DNA of 64,000 nt from Terfezia claveryi. Lineage: Eukaryota; Ascomycota; Pezizomycetes; Pezizales; Pezizaceae. A model generated the notes under the pieces. It had not been told where the DNA came from. It searched no databases and saw only the letters and a program-made list of their open reading frames with translations. The stretch covers positions 43,816-107,815 of the forward strand of contig WHUX01000181.1 of assembly GCA_015179025.1 (NCBI GenBank), written 5' to 3'. A program made the translations under genes and the position numbers. This document shows positions 45,567-56,259 of this stretch, one piece after another; position 1 is the stretch's first letter, and the number at the start of each line of letters is the position of its first letter.

Positions 45567-46390
45567 AACAAAGCAGCGGTATCATTTGCAATGAGACAAG
45601 GGAAGATGGAATTCGGGATAGCACTGGAAATAGTAAAAGCGTCGTACTGGGTGGTGGGAGAGCTTGATGTATTCACAACCTCACCAGAGAAAGTGGTGAC
45701 GACAACAACAAGTGATGTGATGGCCGAGTTATTGCAGTACTTAAGAAGTGCGAATATGAACCGGTATAGTGCACAACCAGGGCTGACGGCGCAGGCAGTA
45801 TAGAGGCCGGCACTGAGCAACCAGACAAATACATTACAAGCGCAGCACAGCCAAAATCAGAGAAGGGCAAACCCATATGTTACATATTACAACTGCGGTA
45901 AGATGGGACATTATTCCAATGAATGCAAAGAGCCAGCAGTGAACTGGGAAGTGCAACAAGGATATCGAGACAAAGCACAGAAAGAAGCAGCAGAGTATAG
46001 AGAGCGGAGAGATATGAGGACAATTATAGTAGCACCGGTACAAGTAGAGGGAGATACGATAGTTAAAGCCAATCTAAGAGCCATGATGGCAATAGCATAA
46101 ATAGACAATGAGCAGATCAAGAATACAGCGAGGGAAGAGAAACTCGCACACATCTGTGCTCTATTGACAAAAATTCCTAAGGCACAGGCACTGGTGGCAG
46201 CAGCAGCAGGAGAAAAGAGAGATAGGGAAAAGGGAGATGAGAATTTACCAAGAAGTAAGAAGTTGGTGGTAGAAGGAGGAGAAAGAGAAAGGCAAGGGAA
46301 GGTGGAAACGTATAAGATTCTGGTACCAGGGTTGCAGAAACGTAGGACGAAAGAGGAGAACAGGAGGGAAGAAACAGAAGAAAGCTAAAG
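45567..46390 (+). pseudogene. G3 gag, second part (nucleocapsid)
   Basis: Continues N-K-A-A-V-S-F-A-M-R-Q-G-K, then L-L-Q-Y-L-R-S-A-N-M-N-R-Y. The zinc knuckle reads YYNCGKMGHYSNEC at 45885-45926: the first Cys of CX2CX4HX4C is Tyr (TAT), a single G-to-A change. A glutamate/lysine/arginine-rich stretch follows (46200-46390). Stops near 45801 and 46100 break the frame. Confidence 0.85.
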
Positions 46391-46559
46391 AGAGACAGGA
46401 ACAACAGGAAAGGAGCAAGATAAAAAAAAAGGAACAAGATAAAGGAAGGGAAAGAGAAAAAGTGCAGAGCATAGGATTGGTAGGAGAAGGACAGCAGACA
46501 AGGAAGAAGATAGTTAAAACGGGATTGGCACCCATAAAGGCAATGGAGGGACTTCAAGG

Positions 46560-47170
46560 ATTTGACCTGGCAGAATACATGAAGGGCATGGTGATAGAGA
46601 TTAGATTGCCACAGTTACTACAAGGAAGCCCAAGTCTGCGAAGACAACTGGTACTGCTTTTGACAACAACAAATTCAAGAGCAAAGAAGATGACAAGAAC
46701 TACTCGAGCAGCAGGAGCACTGGCAAAACATGAAGGGGTGACAGAGGCACCGGAATTGGAAGAGACAGTAGAAGCTATGTTTATAGAGGTCTTTGTAGGA
46801 AGTACAAAGATCATAGCAGTACTGGTAGATGGGGGGTCATTGATTGACCTGATAAGTGCAAAGGTTGTGGCTACACTCAGACTGCCAGTATTTACAGGAG
46901 AAGTATAGTCTATTTTATTAGCGAATGATGTAGTAGTGAAGGTGAACAAGTATATGTGGGCAAGTGTTACAGTTGCAAGGGTAACAGCGAGGATGAAGCT
47001 GTATGTATTGGACAGTGACCAGTTATATACAATGTTGTTGTCATGACGGTGGTTGAAAAGAGTGAAGGCAACGGAAGAATATTTTGATCACAGGTTGATA
47101 ATTCAAGGGAGCGATGGCATCAGCCATACGGTGGTGGGGATACTAGCAGAAGAGAGTGTAGTGGAAATTT
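46560..47170 (+). pseudogene. G3 aspartic protease
   Basis: Sequence A-M-F-I-E-V-F-V-G-S-T-K-I-I-A-V-L-V-D-G-G-S-L-I-D-L-I-S at 46770-46855, a retropepsin active-site block with D-G-G-S in place of D-S-G-S, then V-V-A-T-L-R-L-P. A frame interruption follows at 46908; W-A-S-V-T-V-A and S-R-W-L-K-R-V are seen after it. It processes Gag-Pol in related elements. Confidence 0.78.
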
Positions 47171-47879
47171 TTTAATATACAGAAGAAAACATAGAAGAGG
47201 AGGAACAGAAAGACAGTAAAGACATAGAAGAGGTAGACAAAGCGATTGCAGAATTGTTAGATGAACTGGAAGAATGGGAATATGAAGAAGATATTAAAGG
47301 TGAAGAGGACGATACAGAGACAGGAAAAGAGAGGGAGCAGTAAGGGGCATAACCCCAACTGCTCTATAAGAGATCATGCAAGGGATGAGCAGTTGGAATG
47401 GATGACGGAAGATATAAAGAAAAGGAGGGAGGAGCATAGATATAGGAGAAAGGAGAAGAAAATAGGAACAATAAAACAACAACAAACAAAAACAGTTGGA
47501 GTAGTACAGATACAGGAGAATCTAGGAAGGATAGTATATAGAGAGGAAAGAACAGAGATAGCGTCCAGGGGAGGATTGGAAGATAAAGGCAAGGGAGCAA
47601 GGAATAAAAATGGAGGACAGGTAGAAATAGAGGATATTAAGATAGAAGGAGGAAGAATACAAATAGGGGTGAAAGGGGAGGAGAAAAGGAGAACAAGAGC
47701 ATGTGCAGTGCAGGTGAATTCAACATATGGAGAAAGATTATCATTTGGCAAGCTGCAGGGGTACCCAACAATACGTAGACTAGAGAAGAGGGGAATGTCA
47801 ATAGAGTCAGATGAGGAGATTGAGATATGGTTTTGGCGGACAGGAATAAGGATAGGAGCAGCAGTGGACACAGACAAAA

Positions 47880-48397
47880 AACAAAGGAGAACAATGAGAA
47901 TGCTATATACATGGAAGGATTGTTTTGCTACCAACCTGAAAGAGATAAAAGCAATGGATCTGGTAGAGCATGCAATAGAGCTGGTACCGAATATGAAGCC
48001 ATTTAAGTGCAAGATACCACTTTGGACAAAAGGAGAGAAAGGCTATGCTTGGAAAGTATTTCCAGAGATGACAGCAGCAGGAATAGTTGTAATGTATGAT
48101 AGCTCATGGAGATATAGGAAGAGGTTCATTCCAAAGGGGCATGGTAGTAGTAAGTTGCGTGTGATACACAATTTTATACCGATCAATAAATGGACCATTC
48201 CGAGTGCATACCCTACACCGAGGATAGAAAAAATTATGGACACTCTGGTGAAGCCGCAGTTCATGGTGTTTGCGGGAGTGGATGCTACGTTGGGATACTG
48301 GGCTATACCATTGAAAGCAGGGGATGAGCTAAAGACAGTATTCATATGTCCAGAAGGACAGTTTGCATACATCACAAAGGAATATAGTTTGCCTTTA
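47880..48397 (+). pseudogene. G3 reverse transcriptase, first part
   Basis: The frame begins upstream at 47261 with a charged spacer. RT blocks are M-L-Y-T-W-K-D-C-F, H-A-I-E-L-V-P, P-F-K-C-K-I-P-L-W, L-R-V-I-H-N-F-I-P-I-N-K-W-T-I-P-S-A-Y-P, V-F-A-G-V-D-A-T-L-G-Y-W-A-I-P-L and F-A-Y-I-T-K. The fingers and the first catalytic Asp (V-D-A-T) are present. It is cut by the insertion 48398-54130. Confidence 0.88.
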
Positions 48398-49109
48398 TGG
48401 CATCTGACGCCTTAGGTGCCACTAATGACAAACTGCCAGTTACCGGTGCGCTCCGCTGTTTCTCTGTCTCCCCGATGCTGGCTCTTCACAGGCTGCCTGC
48501 TGACGCTGGCACCACATGGTCCTCCTCCTGACCCTGACGTTCCTGCACAATCATCAGGAACGAGCTCTGACGCTATGTCTTAGGAGGTACCGCCCTGGCG
48601 CCGTGTTTTCTGAGGTGCCGCCATGATGCATGTCTTTAACATGGATGCCCTGGCACAACTACCTGATAGGCAAACCACTGTGTATACTCAGAGCATGGAG
48701 GTGATAGCAGCTATACATTGCAAGAACTATATACGTTTGAATTTCTATATACATAGCTGAGCTATAGATGCACTTCCAATGAACCATTCCCTCATGCATC
48801 CCACTTGAACTTATCCTGTGCATATGCCTCCAAAAATCCTAGCGGTTCCCTGATCTGAGCCGTCTGCAAAGTCGTTATCGCCATGCTTTGATCTAATAAT
48901 ATCCATATAGCTATTAACAACAGAACGCTGATATCGCGAGACTGCACATGCCTAGAGCTACCCAATTGCTAGCTGATGTAGTCATCCACTGCCATGAGCA
49001 ATGCCTATTACTAGAGCAATTAGCTATGCATTCACATAAAGTCCGTGGATTTGCTGGCGAGTTTATGTACCTAGGTATGTCTATGCATATAGATGGGGAA
49101 TATCTCGGG

Positions 49110-49985
49110 AGTGCACTTGCGGAGTCCTAAGAGCAATTAGCTATACCTTCACATACAGTCCGCTAGTTTTCTGGCGAGTTCACGTACCTGGCTATGCCTG
49201 TATCTGCGCATATAGATTGGGGATATATCGGAACTGCACTGGCGGAGTCCGTAGAGCAATTAGCTAGAGTCCGCTGGTTTTCTGGCGAGTTTACGTACCT
49301 AGCTATACCTGTGTCTACGCATATAGATTGGGGATATATCGGAACTGCACTGGCGGAGTCCTAAGAGCAATTAGCTATACATTCATATAGAGTCCGCTAG
49401 TTTTCTGGCGAGTTCACGTACTTGGCTATGCCTGTGTCTACGCATATAGATTGTGGATATATTGGAACTGCACTGGCGGAGTCCTAAGAGCAATTAGCTA
49501 TACATTCACATAGAGTCTGCTGGTTTTCTGGCCAGTTCACATACCTGGCTATGCCTGTGTCTGCGCATATAGATTGGGGATATATCGGAACTGCACTGGC
49601 GGAGTCCTAAGAGCAATTAGCTATACATTCACATAGAGTCCGCTGGTTTTCTGGCCAGTTCACGTACCTGGCTATACTTGTGTCTGCGCATATAGATTAG
49701 TGATATATCAGAACTGCACTGGCGGAGTCCTAAGAGCAATTAGCTATACATTCACATAGAGTCCGCTGGTTTTCTGGCCAGTTCACGTACCTGGCTATGC
49801 CTGTGTCTGCGCATATAGATTGGGGATATATCGGAACTGCACTGGCGGAGTCCTAAGAGCAATTAGCTATACATTCACATAGAGTCCACTGGTTTTCTGG
49901 CGAGTTCACGTACCTAGCTAGCTATGTCTCCGCATATAGATGGGGGATATCTCAAGAGTGCACTGGGGGAGTCCTAACCTCAGCT
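49110..49985. repeat. 123-bp tandem repeat, left arm (about 7 units)
   Basis: Units of GGAACTGCACTGGCGGAGTC ... GTCCGCTGGTTTTCTGGC spaced about 123 bp (for example 49478, 49600, 49723, 49848). The inverted array of about three units is at 53035-53400; the window start carries about six. Copy number therefore differs between the arms of one element. Confidence 0.92.
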
Positions 49986-50900
49986 TGACCTACCGCCGAC
50001 TAGCTGGTTGAGTTACCTATGCAAAGAGGGGGTGCACGTGCTCTCATGTTTTGTTCGTTCACGCATGCCTGAAAATATGTCTCTGTTGACGCAGCCGACA
50101 AATATGTGTGATTGGCGGGAAGGCAGATTGGCACACGCTGGTGTGACAGATTAGCACATGCATGTTTCAGGCCATATATACCCGCCAGCCGTGAGATTAC
50201 CGAAGTGGGTAATAGGTATGAAAAAGGAGCCCTCATGGCAGGCTTGTAAATATGGACTTGTTTATTCGAGAAACTCATGCTTTGAGACTTATATATATAT
50301 ATATGCGGGAAACTCGTGCTTTGGAGATATATATATATATATATGCGAGAAACTCGTGCTTTGAGACTTATATATATACTCATGCTTTTCGAGGCTTCCA
50401 GATATATATGCGAGAAACTCATGCTTTGAGACTTATATATATATATATACTAGAAACTCATGCTTTTCGAGGCTTATATATAGAAATGTGAGAAACTCAT
50501 GCTTTTCGAGGCTTATATATATATATGTGGGAAACTCGTGCTTTGGAGATATATATATATGTTCTGGTCCGTTCCGGGATCCAGTCTATACCGGTATGGC
50601 CTGGTCCATACCGGTATGGACTGGATATAGCAACAGACCAGGCCGTTACAGTATGGCTGGATATTGCAATGGACCAGGCCGTTACGGGATTAAATTGTTC
50701 AATGTCATGGATAGCAACAAGGATTTACCACAATCACAGCGGCCACAGTGGCCACAGCGACATTAAAATTACTAAATAGGGACATATCCGATATGAAGGT
50801 AATTTTGTAGCAACATTTGGTCAAAGAACATTGGAGATTACATAAAATGACCTATCGTAGAAAATACTCAGTAGAGGTATACCCGAAATGAAGGTTATTA

Positions 50901-51089
50901 TGTGGCGACCTAAGAAGTAGTGTGATGGCGCTCGTAGTATAGTGAACTGGGGTAACTCGTTTTGCCTTTTGACATAAGTGTCTTTCTTAGCGACCGCTCC
51001 AGGGATCGAGACTCCTTTTTTTCTATAACCTTTAATACAACTATGATCTTTGCCCGAGTAGTGATCGTTGCCAAATCAGGGTGACCACA
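50901..51089. mobile_element. 189-bp insert with TGTGG...CCACA ends
   Basis: Starts TGTGGCGACCTAAG and ends CAGGGTGACCACA, imperfect inverted ends. It replaces about 600 bp present in the sister elements. It could be a short solo LTR or a MITE; no target duplication is visible (left ATTA, right TCGA). Confidence 0.45.
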
Positions 51090-51109
51090 TCGACGTCAAC
51101 CTCAGTTAC

Positions 51110-51535
51110 CTTATATGCTGATTTGCTCGCTCGATTCTAGGCTGATTTCCTTGCTCGATTCTATGCCAGTGGTGATTTCCTTGCTCAATTCTCTGGTGAT
51201 TTTCTCTCTCAATTCTAGGCTAATTTGCTTGCTCAATTCTACGCTGGTTTGCTTGCTCATTTTCTCGCTGATTTGCTCCCTCAATTGTATGCTGATTTGC
51301 TCGCTCGATTGTAGGCTGATTTCCTCGCTCGATTCGGTGATATCCTTACTCAATTCTCTGCTGATTTCCTTGCTCAATTCTAGGCTGATTTCCTCGCTCG
51401 ATTCTTGCTCATTTGCTTGCTCGATTCTAGGCTGATTTGCTCGCTCTATCCTAGGCTGATTTCCTCGCTCGATTCTAGGCTGATTTGCTCGCTCGATTCT
51501 AGGCTGATTTGCTTGCTCAATTCTAGCGGATATCA
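51110..51535. repeat. 24-bp minisatellite
   Basis: About 17 units of GATTTGCTCGCTCGATTCTA plus GGCT, with GATTTCCTT variants. Same unit as in 30379-31095. Confidence 0.9.
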
Positions 51536-54130
51536 GGCTAATATGGACAGTGAATTGCAGGCTCATATGGACGGCGAATCTAGGATTCTAGGGAGGCGAA
51601 TGTGAAGGCTGGTACAGATGGGGGTTTTGGGGCGCAGCGTGTTAGATAGCCTTATTAGATAATCATGAGAATAAAATGGATTATTTCAAAATGCATATAA
51701 TGCAGGTGAACTACAAGAATAAGAGGGGCTATGCTGGGAGACCATTTGTGTTGGAGTTTGGAATGGGATGGTGACTGTGTAGAGGGTAGAGGTTAAGGTA
51801 GACATGAATCTAGGAATATAGCATCAAATGATTTACGTTGGTTAGGCCAAATGCATAAGGAAATATAAGAAGATATGAATATTTATGCCATCCTAGAACG
51901 GCCTGGGTAATCTCGCAATCTCGCAACGGCCCGGTCCATACCGGTATGGCCTGGAATCCCGGAACGGACCAGAACATATATATATATGCGAGAAACTCGT
52001 GCTTTGAGACTTATATATATACTCATGCTTTTCGAGGCTTCCAGATATATATACGGGAAACTCGTGCTTTGGAGATATATATATACTCATGCTTTTCAAG
52101 GTTTCTAGATATATATGCGAGAAACTCATGCTTTTGAGGCTTATTAGTATATATGCGGGAAACTCGTACTTTGGAGATATATATAAATATATGCGAGAAA
52201 CTCGTGCTCTTGAGGCTTATTAGTATATATGCGGCAAACTTGTGCTTTGGAGATATATATATATACATGCGAGAAACTCGTGCTTTGAGACTTATATATA
52301 TACTCATACTTTTTGAGGCTTCCAGATGAAACTAACGATGGGTTTCTCGCATATATATATATATAAGTCTCAAAGCATGAGTTTCTCACATATATATCTA
52401 GAGGCCTTGAAAAGCATGAGTATATATATATCTCCAAAGCACGAGTTTCCCGCATATATATATATAAGCCTCGAAAAGCATGAGTTTCTCGCATATCTAT
52501 ATATAAGCCTCGAAAAGCATGAGTTTCTTACATATATATATATATAAGCCTCAAAGCATGAGTTTCTCAATAAATATATATAAGCCTCGAAAAGCATGAG
52601 TTTCTCGCATATATATCTGGAAGCCTCAAAAAGCATGAGTATATATATAAGTCTCAAAGTACGAGTTTCTCGCATATATATATATATATATCTCCAAAGC
52701 ACGAGTTTCCTGCATATATATATATATAAGTCTCAAAGCATAAGTTTCTCACATAAACAAGTCTATATTTACAAGCCTGCCATAAGGGCTCCTCTTCCAT
52801 ACCTATTACCCACTTCGGTAATCTCACGGCTGGCGGGCATATGTGGCCTGAAATATGCATGTGCTGATCTGTCACACCAGAGTGCGCCAATCTGCCTTCC
52901 CACCAATCACATATATTTGTCGGCCGCGTCAACCAAGATATATTTCCAGGCATGCCTAAACGAACATAACACGAGAGTACGTGCGCCCCCTCTTTGCACA
53001 GGTAACTTAACCAGCCAGTCGGCGGCAGGTCAAGCTGAGTTTAGGACTCCCCCAGTGCACTCTCGAGATATCCCCCATCTATATTCGGAGACATAGCTAG
53101 CTAGGTACGTGAACTCGCCAGAAAACCAGCGGACTCTATATGAATGTATAGCTAATTGCTCTTAGGACTCCGCTAGTGCAGTTCCGATATATCCCCAATC
53201 TATATGCGCAGACACAGGCATAGCCAGGTACGTGAACTGGCCAGAAAACCAGCGGACTCTATGTGAATGTATAGCTAATTGCTCTTAGGACTCTGCCAGT
53301 GCAGTTCTGATATATCCCCAATCTATATGCGCAGACATACCTAGGTACATGAACTCGCCAGCAAATCCACGGACTTTATGGGAACGCATAGCTAATTGCT
53401 CTAGTAATAGGTATTGCTCATGGCAGTGGAGGACTACATCAGCCAGCAATTGGGTAGCTCTAGGTATGTGCAGTCTCGCGATATCAGCATTCTGTTGTTA
53501 ATAGCTATATAAATATTATTAGATCAAAGCATGGCGATAATGACTTTGCAGACAGCTCAGATCAGGGAACCGCTAGGATTTTTGGAGGCATATGTGCAGG
53601 ATAAGTTCAAGTGGGATGCATGAGAGAATGGTTCATTCGAAGTGCATCTATAGCTTAGCTATGTATATAGAAATTCAAACGTACATAGTTCTTGCAATGA
53701 ATAGCTGCTATTACCTCCATGCTCCGAGTGCACACAGTGGTCCACCTATCAGGTAGTTGTGCCAGGGCATGGATATACACACGCACCATGGTGGCACCTC
53801 GGAACACAAGGTGCCAGGGAGGTACCTTGGAAAATATGGCGCTCGAGCGACACAAGGGCTAGGGTTCCTAGAGTGCGCAGCTAGAAGAGGGCAATTGTCA
53901 GGGCGCCTGGTGATGGTGTTGTAGCATCAGGGCGACCTGACGCACAAGGCAGGTCAGGTAGAAGATAGTCTGTCAGGGTGCCGGGAGCGGGCGTTGCGGC
54001 ACAGAAATATATATCCTGATGCACCAGAAGTGGCGTCGGGGCGACCTAACGCAGAGGGCAGGAGAGGTACAAGGTGGTCCGTCAGAGCGCCTGCAGGGGG
54101 CGTTGCGGCACAGAAATATCTATCCTGATA

Positions 54131-55200
54131 TATAAGAGAATGGGGATGGATCTCAAGAATGGAATACATACCTACTCATAATTTCGCGATGTGGTGTTCG
54201 GACACATACTAGTATTAAAAAATGAAAGCGGAGAGATAATAGTTGGAGCTATGGAATCCCTTATTAGAGACCATTGGGATTGGGCATGTGACGGTATAAT
54301 TGACGATACATTTTCATCGCAAGTAGATTGGGAAACTGAATAAGAGGTGTGGCATAATATGATTTTTCCTAGGATTGCATTTGGCCCTATATACCTAAAA
54401 GGAACAAAGTGTATCTTCAGTATGATAAAATTGGACATAACGGGAATAGAAGGATTGTGGCAAGGATTGAGACCATTATTGGAAAAACAGAGCAAAATGG
54501 GAAATTGGCCTACACTAAGCTCAAGAGCAGATATAAAGGCATTTACATACTTAACACCCTTCTTGAGGAGATTTATTCCAGGAAGGACAGAACATGTGCG
54601 AATAATGAAACAAGTATATACAACAGAAAGTAGAGAAGAGAAGGATACTTTTGAATGGGGGCCGGATCAAGAGGCATCATTTAATTGGATAAAAAGGGCG
54701 ATATTGGAAAATGCATGCCTGGGCTCCGACGAAAACTTACAATATTACTTGTCCTCAGATGCGAGCAAAACTGGGATAGGAGGGGTGTTGTTTCAACTTC
54801 CAGAAGTAAAACTGGGGACCACAGCAGGTAACAAGCATAAAGACAATATGCGTATTGTAATGTTCATGTCGTTCAAACTATCAAAGGCAGAGAGTAAGTA
54901 TTTCATAAAGGAAAGAGAAGGGTTAGCAGTAATGCAGAATTTGGATAAATATGCATGGCTAGTTAAGGGATCAAGATAGCCAGTAAAGATATACACAGAT
55001 CATTATGCGCTGGTATCGATAATGGGAACTAATACAAAAGATGCTCATAGGAGGTTGGCCAGATGGCAAGACAGACTAACAGAATATGACTATGAGATCA
55101 TACATAAGGCAGGAGTAGATCACTATATGAAATTAGTAGATGGACTGAGTAGGCTACCATCAGAGTACTGCAATGATTTTAGGGGAGATCTATCAGACTG
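54131..55200 (+). pseudogene. G3 reverse transcriptase (end) and RNase H
   Basis: Reads Y-K-R-M-G-M-D-L-K-N-G, H-T-Y-S-stop-F-R-D-V-V-F-G, then P-F-L-R-R-F-I-P-G-R, F-E-W-G-P-D-Q-E-A-S-F, and RNase H L-S-S-D-A-S-K-T-G-I-G-G-V-L (54752), F-I-K-E-R-E-G-L-A-V, I-Y-T-D-H-Y-A-L, Y-E-I-I-H-K-A-G. Stops at 54178 (Gln), 54343 and 54977 (Trp) interrupt it. The YxDD box is not recognisable in the expected place, where the frame reads H-W-D-W-A-C-D-G-I-I-D-D, so it seems degenerate. Confidence 0.85.
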
Positions 55201-55750
55201 ATTGACAATATGCATGAGTAGAAGGTTAATGGGAAAGCAAAATAAAAAGGAAATGGGGGAAGGAGATATAGAAGATAGTATAACAGAAGAAGAAAAAGAA
55301 TGGTATGGCAGGATAAAGAAAATACATTTAAGAATAGGACACCATAGGAGAGAAAACATAGAAGGGAAAAACAAAGGAGTAGAGGTAAAAGAAGGAAGGG
55401 AAGAGACAGAAGTAAGAGATAAAGGAATAGAGCTAGGAAATACAAGGGAGAAGGAAGAAAGGGAAGTAATTAGGGAAGGAATGGAAGAGATAAGGGGAGA
55501 GGAGAAAGGACAAGCGGAGGAGATAATAGAGGAATGGGAAGAACAGAAAGAAGAAATAGAAAGGAAAGGGAGGGATAAAGTAGAGGACATTATGGAGAAA
55601 TTCAGACAATCAGCATGGTATAAGAATATAATGATATATGTGACAAAGGGGATAGATGGATTAGTAGAGGAAGGATTGAGCAGGAATGTAAGGAAGGTGG
55701 TAGCTAACAAAGGGCAAAGATATATGCAGATGAATGAAGAGCTATTCTAG
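55200..55750 (+). pseudogene. G3 pol Glu/Lys-rich linker
   Basis: About 180 codons dominated by E, K, R and I (for example K-E-G-R-E-E-T-E-V-R-D-K and E-E-W-E-E-Q-K-E-E-I-E), predicted helical, ending M-N-E-E-L-F next to a stop at 55748, then the integrase. No known domain. It is parallel to the extra linker regions of G1 and G2 at the same place. Confidence 0.7.
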
Positions 55751-56259
55751 AGGGAAAGAGATGGCTTGTTATCAAAGTGTATTCTGGAGGATGAGAGGGA
55801 GGAAATAATGAAAGAATTGCATGACAGTCATGGACATTTTGTAGGAGGACTGACAATCGGGAGAGCAATTGGGAGGTATTATTGGCCAACAAGAGAGAAG
55901 GACATTTGGTGGTACAGTATGTTATGTGAGACGTGCCAAAGAGTAGGTTCTCGACGGATATCTGGGGAACTGAAACTGATCATACAATTCAAACCACTCG
56001 ATATAATAGGCATGTACTATGTGGGTCCGATTTTACCTGCATGCAAGAAGACCGGATACAGATATATCCTGATTATGGTAGACTATTTCTCACGATTTGT
56101 GTTCATGAAAGGATTTGGGGAGGCAAATCAAATCTCCACACTGACAATGTTCTTTGAGAATGTTGTACCAATTTTCGAATAGCCTATGTCAATATACTAT
56201 GACAATGGTACACACTTTATGGGCTCGGAGGTGCAGGATACATTGAGAGCGGTTAGGGT
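55750..56259 (+). pseudogene. G3 integrase, first part
   Basis: H2C2 finger: L-H-D-S-H-G-H-F then L-C-E-T-C-Q-R-V (about 55815-55940). Catalytic Asp in I-M-V-D-Y-F-S-R-F (codon 56081) and Y-Y-D-N-G-T-H-F (codon 56201). A stop (TAG for Trp) lies at 56180. The core is cut after A-V-R by the element 56260-58782 and resumes at 58783. Confidence 0.9.

Larger units (their letters stand above)
50560..51976 (+). mobile_element. TGTTCTGG-ended element at the apex of the 5.7-kb palindrome
   Basis: Termini TGTTCTGGTCCGTTCC and GGAACGGACCAGAACA enclose 1417 bp; it is an internally deleted relative of 29589-31628. Subterminal CCATACCGGTATGG palindromes are present at both ends. The interior keeps the GGTCAAAGAAC region and the 24-bp minisatellite (51110-51530) and contains a 189-bp segment not found in the sisters. 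Confidence 0.85.
48398..54130. mobile_element. 5.7-kb palindromic element in G3 RT
   Basis: Two long inverted arms (about 48570-50559 and 51977-53960) flank a TGTTCTGG-ended element. Arms hold, from the outside in, a block with GCGGTTCCCTGATCTGAGCC, a 123-bp tandem array, and (TA)n repeats with AAACTCATGCTTT. The right end (reversed TATCAGGATAGATATTTC) resembles the CATCAG termini. The left end TGGCATCTGACGCC lacks that motif and may be truncated. TA lies on both sides (48396-48397, 54131-54132), but excising with one TA does not restore the RT frame, so the exact boundary is uncertain. No coding region. Confidence 0.78.
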
